From Treponema sp. (lineage in GTDB: Bacteria; Spirochaetota; Spirochaetia; Treponematales; Breznakiellaceae): DNA of 7,422 bases. Position numbers and translations under genes: made by a program. Where the stretch lies: positions 1 through 7,422 of the forward strand of contig WRAL01000066.1 of NCBI GenBank assembly GCA_009780285.1, in the 5' to 3' direction. Under the pieces are notes generated by a model. It saw only the letters and a list, made by a program, of their open reading frames with translations, ran no database searches and had not been told where the DNA came from. Positions 1-5,719 of this stretch are shown in pieces. Each line of letters begins with the position of its first letter. The stretch's first letter is position 1.

Positions 1-307
1 CCGAGCGCACTTCCTCGCCCGGCCTTACCTGCCGGCGGAACTTCACCTTGTCCACCGTGGCAAGGAAAAAAAGCGCGCCGTCGCCCAGAACGCCGGTCCT
101 GCGAAGCCCCGCGCCTCCGGACTGCGCCATCGTCTCCACGAGCACCACGCCCGGCACCACCGGATAGCCCGGAAAATGCCCCGGAAAGAAAAATTCCCCC
201 GGCGTAAAAACATGCCGCGCCACGATTTTTTTCTCGTCCGCGCTGAGCACCTCGTCCACGAAAAGGAACGGCGCCCTGTGCGGCAGCAGTTTCTCGATTT
301 CGTTCAT
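1..307 (-). CDS. fabZ: 3-hydroxyacyl-ACP dehydratase FabZ (partial, C-terminus beyond window)
   Basis: FabZ dehydrates (3R)-hydroxyacyl-ACP to trans-2-enoyl-ACP in the cytosolic FAS II cycle. The first 102 codons are present, about two thirds of the usual 145-150 residues; the rest lies left of base 1. The reading starts MNEIEKLLPHRAPFLFVDEV, the classic LPHR-PFL-VD opening of the family. The hot-dog active site follows: GHFPG with the catalytic His at residue 44, then PGVVLVETMAQ with the catalytic Glu at 58. Glu rather than Asp points to FabZ, not FabA. The ATG at 307 is supported by AAGGAG at 319-314 with a 6-nt spacer. The gene is last in the visible fab cluster, about 254 bp after fabF, and the spacer is filled with palindromic repeats, so cotranscription with fabF is likely but not shown. 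No promoter of its own was recognised. Confidence 0.93.
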   Translation of the reverse strand, partial: MNEIEKLLPHRAPFLFVDEVLSADEKKIVARHVFTPGEFFFPGHFPGYPVVPGVVLVETMAQSGGAGLRRTGVLGDGALFFLATVDKVKFRRQVRPGEEVRS

Positions 308-325
308 TTTATTCTCCTTAATAAT

Positions 326-348
326 GCGGGGGGCCAAGCCCCCCTCGC
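326..348. repeat. G/C-run hairpin just upstream of the fabZ ribosome-binding site
   Basis: The arms GGGGGGC (328-334) and GCCCCCC (338-344) pair around a CAA loop, giving a 7-bp all-GC stem. On the minus strand it ends about 7 nt before the fabZ AAGGAG. No U-run follows, so it does not look like an intrinsic terminator. It could stabilise the fabZ mRNA 5' side or affect initiation, but that is inference. It may also be one more module of the adjacent palindrome cluster. Confidence 0.55.
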
Positions 349-353
349 TCCAG

Positions 354-567
354 CCCTGTCTAAAAGCAAGCCGTATTTTCCCTGAAGTTTTGGCGCAGCC
401 AAAACTTCGAGGCCAGCGCGCCTGCGGCGCGCTGGCCCCGCAACACCCCTGCATTGAAGCAAGCCATATTTCCCTGAAGTTTTGGCGCAGCCAAAACTTC
501 GGAGCTAGTCCGCTGAAGGCGGACTAGCCCAAAACTTCGAGGCCAGCGCGCCGCAGGCTGGCTAGCC
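354..567. repeat. Modular palindromic repeat cluster between fabF and fabZ
   Basis: Two imperfect direct copies begin at 354 and 447 (period 93). Each has CCCTG, five variable bases, AAGCAAGCC, a short AT-rich link and then palindrome A. Palindrome A is GAAGTTTTGGC-GCA-GCCAAAACTTC, perfect with 11-bp arms, at 384-408 and 476-500. In copy 1 it is followed by palindrome B (411-437, 12-bp perfect arms GGCCAGCGCGCC/GGCGCGCTGGCC). In copy 2 a different palindrome C (504-528) intervenes, and then a degraded B (542-562, 6-bp arms). Bases 401-422 and 531-552 are identical. The right end supplies the fabF stop codon (TAG, 564-562). This resembles REP/BIME-type intergenic palindromes. No transposase is present in the window. 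Confidence 0.85.
491..539. mobile_element. Candidate miniature palindromic insertion with 11-bp flanking direct repeat
   Basis: A 27-nt segment (502-528) contains a hairpin with 10-bp perfect arms GCTAGTCCGC (504-513) and GCGGACTAGC (519-528) and a 5-nt loop TGAAG. It is bounded by the identical 11-mer CCAAAACTTCG at 491-501 and 529-539. The parallel copy at 354-437 has the same flanks joined without the 27 nt, that is, palindrome A runs straight into palindrome B. The simplest reading is insertion of the 27-nt element with duplication of 11 bp of target. Slippage or template switching between repeats could give the same picture. Confidence 0.5.
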
Positions 568-1833
568 CACGTACTTTTTAAACACCGCCACGCCGTTATG
601 CCCGCCGAAGCCCAGCGAGCCTGAGGCGGCCGCCGTTATTTCCATGGCCTGCGCCTTGTGCGGCACGTAGTCAAGATCGCATTCCGGATCCGGATTGTCC
701 AGGTTGATCGTCGGGGGGCAAAAGCCCTCCCTTATCGCCAGGATCGCGGCCAAAGCCTCGATGCCGCCGGCGCCGGCTATGCAGTGCCCGGTCATGCTTT
801 TCGTGCTGGAAACCTTAAGCGCGCGGGCGTGGGCGCCGAAGGCCAGCTTTATCATCCTCGTCTCCGTCGGGTCGTTGATCTCGGTAGAGGTTCCGTGCGC
901 GTTGTAGTACTGAATATCCTGCGGGCGAAGGCCGGAGTCGGCGAGCGCGCGCGAGATCGCCAGGGCGCCGCCCTCCCCGCTGGGATCCGGCGCCGTTATG
1001 TGGTGCGCGTCGGCGCTTGAGCCGTAGCCGGCGAACTCGGCGATTATCCGCGCGCCGCGTTTTTTCGCGTGCTCCTCGCTTTCGATGACGAGAATCCCGG
1101 CGCCCTCGCCTATGACGAATCCGTCCCTGTCCGCGTCGAAGGGCCGCGATGCCTTTTGCGGCTCGCCGCAGCGCTTGGTCGAAAGGGCCTTGAGCATCTG
1201 GAAGCCGCCGACGGCGAAGGGAACGATGGTCGCCTCGACCCCGCCGGCTATGGCCGCGTCCATGCGCCCGCAGCGAATAAGGTCCAGCGCCTGGCCCAGC
1301 GCGTCGGTGCCGGCGGCGCAGGCGGTGATCTGCGTGTAGGCCGGCCCCTTCGTCCCATAAAGCATGGAAACGTTGCCGGCGGCCTCGTTGGGGATCATCA
1401 TGGGCACGGTAAGCGGCAGCATCCTTCGCGGCCCGGAATCGAAGAGCTTTTTCATCGACTCGCTTACCACGTCGAAGCCGCCGATGCCGTTGCCTATAAC
1501 CACGCCTATGCGCTCCGGCGCGCAGCTTACCAGCCGGCGCCCTTCCCCGTCCGGCTCGCGAAGGAGCCCCGCGTCGGCAAGCGCGTCATGCGCGGCGGCC
1601 ACGGCGAACTGGGTAAAGCGCGCCATCTTTCGCGAGTCGCGCTTGTCCATCCACCGCGTCGGGTCGAAATCCTTGACCTCGCCGGCGATCGTAACGTCGA
1701 AATCCGTCGCGTCGAAAAGGGTTATCGGCCCGATCCCGCTTCTGCCGGCCTTTAGGCCCTCGCAAAATTCCCCGACGCTGTTTCCTATGGGGGTGATCGC
1801 CCCCATGCCGGTAACTACTACTTTCACGCTCAT
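562..1833 (-). CDS. fabF: beta-ketoacyl-ACP synthase II FabF
   Basis: FabF elongates the growing acyl-ACP by decarboxylative condensation with malonyl-ACP in the cytosol. The 423-residue product is slightly longer than the usual 410-415. It opens with VVVTGMGAITPIGNSV and carries the thiolase-fold triad: Cys172 in ITACAAGTD, His313 in NAHGTSTEIND and His350 in STKSMTGH, with Lys345 in the same segment. The glycine-rich SLGFGGHN near residues 406-413 is also typical. The Cys-His-His arrangement and the SMTGH motif separate it from FabH. A modest insertion lies around residues 91-107. The ATG at 1833 has GGAGG at 1843-1839, 5 nt away. It follows fabG by 12 nt, so the two are surely cotranscribed. 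The stop codon lies inside the palindromic repeat cluster, so the last residues may reflect repeat insertion. Confidence 0.96.
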   Translation of the reverse strand: MSVKVVVTGMGAITPIGNSVGEFCEGLKAGRSGIGPITLFDATDFDVTIAGEVKDFDPTRWMDKRDSRKMARFTQFAVAAAHDALADAGLLREPDGEGRRLVSCAPERIGVVIGNGIGGFDVVSESMKKLFDSGPRRMLPLTVPMMIPNEAAGNVSMLYGTKGPAYTQITACAAGTDALGQALDLIRCGRMDAAIAGGVEATIVPFAVGGFQMLKALSTKRCGEPQKASRPFDADRDGFVIGEGAGILVIESEEHAKKRGARIIAEFAGYGSSADAHHITAPDPSGEGGALAISRALADSGLRPQDIQYYNAHGTSTEINDPTETRMIKLAFGAHARALKVSSTKSMTGHCIAGAGGIEALAAILAIREGFCPPTINLDNPDPECDLDYVPHKAQAMEITAAASGSLGFGGHNGVAVFKKYVG

Positions 1834-1845
1834 GCCCGCCTCCGG

Positions 1846-2583
1846 CTACATGAACATTCCGCCGTCGACCGGCAGAGCCTGCCCCGTTATGTACGAGGAA
1901 AGGTCGGAGGCCAAGAAAAGCGCCGCGTTGGCCACGTCCGCCGGCTGGCCGAAACGCCTGAAGGGAATGGCCCCAAGCATCTTGTCCTTCACGTCCTGCG
2001 GAAGGACCGCCGTCATGTCCGAGTCGATGAACCCGGGCGCTATCGCGTTGACGCGAATCCCCCGGGCGGCGACCTCCTGCGCGAGGCTTTTGGTAACGGC
2101 GACAAGGCCGGCCTTGCTCGCCGCGTAGTTCGCCTGGCCGCCGTTTCCGTGAATGCCCACGACGCTGGCCATGTTGACGATGGAGCCGCCGCGCCTTTTC
2201 TGTATCATGTCCCAGGCCACGGTCCGCGCCACGAAAAAGGCCGCCGAAAGGTTCACGTCGATGACCTTCTGCCAGTCGTCCAGCGACATGCGGAACGAAA
2301 GCCCGTCGCGCGTGATCCCGGCGTTGTTCACAAGGACGTCGAAGCCGCCGGCCTGTTCCAGGGCGCCTTTGACCGCGCCGTCGATCTCGGACAGCCTTCC
2401 CAGGTCGGCGACGGCCCAATGCAGCCGGCCGCCGGCCGCGGCGACCCTTTCATCGAGATCGGCCGGCTCTCGCAGATCGAGCCCCCAAACCTCGGCGCCG
2501 TTCGCGACGAACAAATCCGCGATGGCCTTTCCTATTCCGCGCGAGGCGCCGGTAACAAGCGCCTTCTTTCCATTAAGCATCAT
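1846..2583 (-). CDS. fabG: 3-oxoacyl-ACP reductase FabG
   Basis: FabG is the NADPH-dependent reductase that converts 3-oxoacyl-ACP to (3R)-hydroxyacyl-ACP. The 245-residue product is a classical short-chain dehydrogenase of normal FabG length. It has the nucleotide-binding TGASRGIG (residues 11-18), the NNAG motif (86-89), Asn111 in DVNLS, and the catalytic Ser140, Tyr153 and Lys157 in the FabG-typical GNGGQANYAASKAG stretch. It ends PVDGGMFM, as most FabGs do. Two adjacent ATGs exist, at 2583 and 2580. GGAGG at 2592-2588 is 4 nt from the first and 7 nt from the second, so translation may begin at the second, with a one-residue difference. It lies 27 nt after fabD. An acpP gene would normally follow it; here fabF follows directly. 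Confidence 0.96.
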   Translation of the reverse strand: MMLNGKKALVTGASRGIGKAIADLFVANGAEVWGLDLREPADLDERVAAAGGRLHWAVADLGRLSEIDGAVKGALEQAGGFDVLVNNAGITRDGLSFRMSLDDWQKVIDVNLSAAFFVARTVAWDMIQKRRGGSIVNMASVVGIHGNGGQANYAASKAGLVAVTKSLAQEVAARGIRVNAIAPGFIDSDMTAVLPQDVKDKMLGAIPFRRFGQPADVANAALFLASDLSSYITGQALPVDGGMFM

Positions 2584-2610
2584 GCTTCCTCCATTGGTTA
2601 TTCAGCAAAG

Positions 2611-3612
2611 CTAAGCGCTTTGATCGAGTTTTTCTATATCGGCGACGCTTTCCGCCGAAAGGCAGCCTGTTTCCGCGCCGGAATCGCGCCAAAGGCCGCG
2701 CAGCACCTTTCCCGGCCCCACTTCGAGGCAGGCGGCGGCGCCAAGCTCGCCCATGGCCCGCGCCACGGCCCGCTGCTCGCGCGCCCATTGCACGGGCGAG
2801 GTAACGTGCAGGAGCGCCAGGCGCTTCGCCTCCTCGCCGGATTCAGCCTTTTCCCCGGTAACGTTGGAAAAAAGCGGGATTTCGGGGTCTCCAAAGCGCG
2901 CATCGGCAAGCGCGACGGCGAAGGCCTCGGCGGCGCGCGACATCAGGGGCGAGTGAAAGGGGCCTGCGACCCTAAGCCGGGTTACCCTGGCGCCGGCGGC
3001 CGCGAAAAGCCCCTCGGCGCGGGAAAGCGCCGCCGCCGTCCCGCTCGCGACAAGCTGGCTCGGCGAGTTAAGGTTGGCGGGGTACAGATCGGACAGGCCC
3101 TCGTCCTTTAGGACGCCGCTTTCCTTCCAGCCCTCGATCAGTTCCAGCGCCTTGTCCAGGGCAAGGCCGACGACGGCCATCATCCCCGGCGCCAGATTCG
3201 CGTCGCCGCCGTGCTCGGCAAGCGCGCGATCCGCCTCGTCCTGCATGGCCTTTCCGCGCGCGACGACCAGCTTGAAGCAGTCCGCCGCGCTCAAAACGCC
3301 CGCGCAGGCAAGCGCCGGATACTCGCCCAGGCTGAAGCCCGCGCAAAGCGCCGGGCGCCAGCCGCGCTCGCTCAAAAAGGCCGCCGCCGCGAGGGCGCAA
3401 AGCGTCAAGGCCGGCTGGGCCACGTCCGTGCGCTTGAGCTCCTCCTCGGAGCCATCGGCAAGAAGCGCGCGCATGTCCCTTCCGCAGGCCTCGGAGGCCA
3501 GGGCGAAAAGCTCGCGCGCTCCGGGGCTGCCGGCATCGAGAAAGTCTATGGCCGCGCCCCTGTACCTCGCGCCCTGTCCCGGAAACAAAAAAACCGCCGT
3601 TTTGTCGTTCAA
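2611..3612 (-). CDS. fabD: malonyl-CoA:ACP transacylase FabD
   Basis: FabD moves malonate from CoA to ACP to supply the elongation unit. The 333-residue product is longer than the roughly 310 of E. coli FabD. It has FLFPGQGAR (oxyanion-hole Gln13), the nucleophile Ser94 in GFSLGEY, Arg119 in ARGKAMQ, the catalytic His220 in GPFHSPLM, and Gln276 in VTSPVQW. The nucleophile elbow is usually GHSLGEY; here the residue before Ser is Phe, a variant I believe occurs in some lineages. The extra length sits mainly at residues 125-141 and 161-176, on either side of GMMAVVGL. The start is a TTG at 3612, with GGAGG 4 nt upstream; no ATG is near, and homologues begin just before this point. It lies 22 nt after fabH. 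Confidence 0.95.
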   Translation of the reverse strand: MNDKTAVFLFPGQGARYRGAAIDFLDAGSPGARELFALASEACGRDMRALLADGSEEELKRTDVAQPALTLCALAAAAFLSERGWRPALCAGFSLGEYPALACAGVLSAADCFKLVVARGKAMQDEADRALAEHGGDANLAPGMMAVVGLALDKALELIEGWKESGVLKDEGLSDLYPANLNSPSQLVASGTAAALSRAEGLFAAAGARVTRLRVAGPFHSPLMSRAAEAFAVALADARFGDPEIPLFSNVTGEKAESGEEAKRLALLHVTSPVQWAREQRAVARAMGELGAAACLEVGPGKVLRGLWRDSGAETGCLSAESVADIEKLDQSA

Positions 3613-3623
3613 AATGCCTCCCC
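3610..3623 (-). promoter_or_regulatory. fabD ribosome-binding site and TTG start
   Basis: GGGGAGG (3623-3617) is followed by CATT and then TTG (3612-3610). The strong SD decides a non-ATG start. The reading frame gives Leu/Met-Asn-Asp-Lys-Thr before the conserved FLFPGQG. The ATT one codon upstream (3615-3613) would leave only one base of spacing and is unlikely. Confidence 0.7.
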
Positions 3624-3634
3624 GCGCGCCCGCG

Positions 3635-4681
3635 CTACCAGATTATGACGTTGCCGCCGTAGGTAAGGCCGCCGCCGAAGCCCACGGTAAGGATCGCGTC
3701 GCCCCGGGAAATGCGCCGGGCGCGCCAAAGCTCGTCCAGGGCTATGGGAATGGAGGCCGCCGAGGTGTTGGCGTACTCCTCGATGTTCAGAAAGAATTTT
3801 TCCGCCGGAATCTTAAGCCTGCGCGCCGCGGCCTGGATGATGCGCGCGTTGGCCTGATGCGGGACTATCCAGGCAAGGTCGTCCGCGCCCATCCCCTCGG
3901 CGGCCAAAAGCTCGGAAATGACGTCGCAGGCCACGCCGACGGCGAAGTTGTAGACTTCCTGGCCATTGATCTCGGCGCAGACGCCCTTTTCGACCACTTC
4001 GCCGGGCTTGAAGGGCGCGCGCGAGCCGCCCCTGCGAAAAATGATGCTTTCCGCGCCGGAGCCGTCGGCCCGCAATATGCTGCGCGAAAGGCCCCTTCTT
4101 CCCGGCCCCTCGCTCGGCGCGTCGGTTTTTTCTATTACGACCGCGCCGGCGCCGTCGCCGAAAAGGACGCAGCTTCCCCGGTCCGTCCAGTCCAGAACCT
4201 TGCTGAGCGTTTCCGCGCCTATCACCAGGGCGCGCTTCCAGCCTTGGCTGCGCTGCAAAAGCCCGGCCGAGGTTTCCAGGGCCGCGAGAAAGCCCGTGCA
4301 GGCCGCCGAAACGTCCATGGCCCAGGAGCCCTGCGCCCCAAGCCCGCGCTGGACGAGGCAGGCCGTGGAGGGCGAGCCGGGAAAGTCCGGCGTGGCCGTT
4401 CCCAGGACGATGGCGCCAATGGTTTTCGCCTCGGCCAGCGCCGCGGCCTCGATCCGATCGGGGTCGTCGCCCTCGTAGCCGGCGGCCATGGCCAGCGCTT
4501 TTTTCGCCGCCTCAAGCGCGATGTCGCTCGTGGCCGTGGAGTCGTCCGACACGTGGCGGCTGCCAATGCCGGTGTGCGATCTGATCCACTCGTCGCTGGT
4601 GTCCAGGGACTCCGGCAGGTCGCCATTGGCCACTTTTTTTAAGGGCACGGCCCTTCCGGTTCCTATAATCTCAATCGCCAT
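3635..4681 (-). CDS. fabH: beta-ketoacyl-ACP synthase III FabH
   Basis: FabH begins fatty-acid synthesis by condensing acetyl-CoA (or another acyl-CoA starter) with malonyl-ACP. The 348-residue product starts MAIEIIGTGRAVP, as FabHs do. It carries the triad Cys128 (SAACTGF), His275 (VPHQAN) and Asn305 (EYANTSAAS), plus the C-terminal GFGGGLTYG. It is about 30 residues longer than E. coli FabH; roughly 15 of these lie between residues 66 and 88, before the conserved IGAIVLGTATPD. I chose the ATG at 4681. It fits homologue N-termini and has GGGAGG (4697-4692) 10 nt upstream. The ATG at 4699 overlaps that SD and would add six unconserved residues. This is the first gene of the cluster, behind the promoter at 4759-4731; plsX and rpmF, often upstream, are not present. 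Confidence 0.95.
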   Translation of the reverse strand: MAIEIIGTGRAVPLKKVANGDLPESLDTSDEWIRSHTGIGSRHVSDDSTATSDIALEAAKKALAMAAGYEGDDPDRIEAAALAEAKTIGAIVLGTATPDFPGSPSTACLVQRGLGAQGSWAMDVSAACTGFLAALETSAGLLQRSQGWKRALVIGAETLSKVLDWTDRGSCVLFGDGAGAVVIEKTDAPSEGPGRRGLSRSILRADGSGAESIIFRRGGSRAPFKPGEVVEKGVCAEINGQEVYNFAVGVACDVISELLAAEGMGADDLAWIVPHQANARIIQAAARRLKIPAEKFFLNIEEYANTSAASIPIALDELWRARRISRGDAILTVGFGGGLTYGGNVIIW

Positions 4682-4727
4682 TCTCGCCGCGCCTCCCATT
4701 TCGACAAATTCTCGTTATATGTCGTAA

Positions 4728-4738
4728 TCGATGATCGA
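4728..4738. promoter_or_regulatory. Operator-like palindrome over the fab -10 box
   Basis: TCGAT-G-ATCGA is an 11-bp perfect inverted repeat that covers the predicted -10 hexamer (4736-4731). A weaker 5-bp inverted repeat, CGACA/TGTCG with a 13-nt spacer, lies just downstream in the leader. A repressor site is possible. It does not match the FapR or FabT operator patterns I know, and the arms are short enough to arise by chance. Confidence 0.25.
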
Positions 4739-4759
4739 CGAAACCCGGAAATTTGTCAA
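4731..4759 (-). promoter_or_regulatory. Predicted sigma70-type promoter of the fab cluster
   Basis: On the minus strand a perfect TTGACA (4759-4754) is followed by 17 nt and GATCAT (4736-4731, 4 of 6 matches to TATAAT). Transcription would start near 4724, giving a leader of about 43 nt before the fabH ATG at 4681. Nothing else in the upstream spacer fits as well, and the position agrees with fabH being the first gene. Confidence 0.6.
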
Positions 4760-4811
4760 GCTGGGGCCGCGCGGCCTTTGGGATCTAGGGCCTTTGATCG
4801 CTGGCCCCTGC

Positions 4812-4830
4812 GACCCGCCGCGCGCGGGTC
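4812..4830. repeat. GC-rich hairpin
   Basis: GACCCGC (4812-4818) pairs with GCGGGTC (4824-4830) across a CGCGC loop. No U-run follows on either strand. In GC-rich DNA a 7-bp stem has limited weight. Confidence 0.4.
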
Positions 4831-4864
4831 CTCGGGCTTGGCAACCAGGCGGGATGACGCAAGA

Positions 4865-4895
4865 GTGACAGACACCGGGCCTCGGTGTCTGTCAC
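4865..4895. repeat. Long inverted repeat (13-bp perfect arms)
   Basis: GTGACAGACACCG (4865-4877) and CGGTGTCTGTCAC (4883-4895) are exact reverse complements with a 5-nt loop GGCCT. The following bases (4894-4914) carry a degraded echo, ACCGAGG...TCCGGTG. I recall GTGTCTGTCAC-type palindromes flanking REP-associated tyrosine transposase genes in other GC-rich bacteria. No such gene is present here, so this could be a solo repeat. Confidence 0.75.
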
Positions 4896-4984
4896 CGAGG
4901 TTTCGTGTCCGGTGCCCACGCCTGAACGTTCAGACACGGATCTAAAACCACAAACCGCAAGCCGCGCGCTAATGCTCGCTCTCC

Positions 4985-5010
4985 CTCCGTGTAACTCCGT
5001 GTCCTCCGTG
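4985..5010. repeat. Short tandem CTCCGTG array
   Basis: CTCCGTG occurs three times (4985-4991, 4995-5001, 5004-5010) with spacers TAA and TC. The reverse strand reads as Thr-Glu-Asp-Thr-Glu-type peptide. I recognise this as a widespread intergenic repeat (CACGGAG units) in many GC-rich bacterial genomes that is often miscalled as a small protein. Confidence 0.7.
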
Positions 5011-5098
5011 GTTAATTTTCCGGAAAAATTGATTTCCTGGAGAAAGCTTGCGCCGCGCGTTCCGTCAAAGCGCGCTATACTGTCGCAAAGGAGGAACA

Positions 5099-5719
5099 AT
5101 GAACGACGCGGAAATGTACGCAAGGTACAATCAGGAAGCGAACAAGGCTCTCATGCGCATTCTTGACGGGCTGTCAAACGACGAGCGGGAAATGGACAGG
5201 GGAAGCTATTTCGGGAGCCTTTCCGAGCTTGCGCGCCACGGGATGAGCGGCACATGCTTTCTTCTGGGCATTTTAAAGGAGGCGCTGGCCGAAAACGCCG
5301 CCGCCGCGGAAGCGCTGGCCGGCCTTCCGGCCTGGCCGGAAAAAGGCCCGCTTGACGAGGCCGGCTGGAAAAAGCTGGGCCGGGATCTGGCCGCCGCCGA
5401 CGCGGCCTATGTGGGAATGGCGCGCGCTCTCGGCGATGGCGACCTGCGGCTGCCGATAAAGATCGACTGGAACGGCGGCAATCCCAGGCGAAAGCGCCGG
5501 CCGGAAAGCGCCGCGCCGGAATCCGTGCCGCTTTCGTTCATGCTGGGCCAGCTTACGGTTCACGGCGCGCATCACCGGGGCCAGATCTCGCAGATCCTTG
5601 ACGAGATGAAAATCGAGCACGACTTTTCCGGCATGGGAATAGCGCTTAAATCGCCGGCAGGCGCGACGCCGTGCCGCTCGATGAAGGCCAGCGCGCGCTC
5701 AAGGCTGTCCCTGGGGTGA
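5099..5719 (+). CDS. DinB/YfiT-family four-helix-bundle protein, probable metal-dependent enzyme
   Basis: This 206-residue protein matches the DinB-like fold: a four-helix bundle binding a divalent metal through three histidines. Some members are thiol S-transferases (bacillithiol, mycothiol or glutathione) or hydrolases; the substrate here is unknown. The histidine pattern is complete: His47 in ELARHGMSG, then His155 and His159 in VHGAHHRGQISQILDEM. The family usually ends near the DFSGMG at residues 175-180, so the last 26 or so residues are extra and are antisense to the neighbouring gene. The ATG at 5099 has AAAGGAGG (5087-5094) 4 nt upstream, which argues against the upstream TTG at 5048. 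The gene stands alone on the plus strand and converges on the S41-like gene with a 148-bp overlap. Despite the name, nothing here shows DNA-damage control. Confidence 0.85.
   Translation: MNDAEMYARYNQEANKALMRILDGLSNDEREMDRGSYFGSLSELARHGMSGTCFLLGILKEALAENAAAAEALAGLPAWPEKGPLDEAGWKKLGRDLAAADAAYVGMARALGDGDLRLPIKIDWNGGNPRRKRRPESAAPESVPLSFMLGQLTVHGAHHRGQISQILDEMKIEHDFSGMGIALKSPAGATPCRSMKASARSRLSLG

Larger units (their letters stand above)
4760..5098. other. Gene-free spacer between the divergent fab cluster and dinB-like gene
   Basis: No credible gene was found here. The stretch is a patchwork of repeats: a GC-rich hairpin (4812-4830), a long inverted repeat (4865-4895), a 12-bp palindrome CTGAACGTTCAG (4922-4933), a triple CTCCGTG array (4985-5010) and a second 12-bp palindrome TTTTCCGGAAAA (5016-5027). 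The promoters for both flanking genes must lie at its edges. The short frames crossing it follow the repeats and look non-coding. Confidence 0.7.

Noticed and set aside
326..348. Intrinsic terminator between fabF and fabZ
   Set aside because: The stem is strong, but the transcript continues GCAUUAUUAAGGAG, with no U-run, directly into the fabZ ribosome-binding site.
176..527. Two short plus-strand frames over fabZ and the palindrome cluster
   Set aside because: One is antisense to fabZ; the other reads through repeat DNA and gains its peptide repeats from the palindromes. Neither has an SD.
354..567. CRISPR array
   Set aside because: Only two long imperfect copies with internal palindromes exist. 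There are no regular unique spacers and no cas genes.
3074..4642. Plus-strand open frame of 522 codons across fabD and fabH
   Set aside because: It lies entirely antisense to two genes with complete catalytic motifs and has composition typical of a shadow frame.
4682..4724. Riboswitch or structured leader ahead of fabH
   Set aside because: The predicted leader is only about 43 nt and shows no known aptamer-like structure beyond a weak 5-bp inverted repeat.
5076..5081. TATACT as a -10 box for the dinB-like gene
   Set aside because: It is a good hexamer, but no -35 lies at acceptable spacing (TTGCGC at 5048 is 22 nt away) and the predicted start would fall at the edge of the SD. Promoter left uncalled.
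4785..5123. Minus-strand frame of 112 codons in the fab-dinB spacer
   Set aside because: Its peptide follows the CTCCGTG repeat and the 13-bp inverted repeat. There is no domain and no SD, and it would overlap the dinB-like start.
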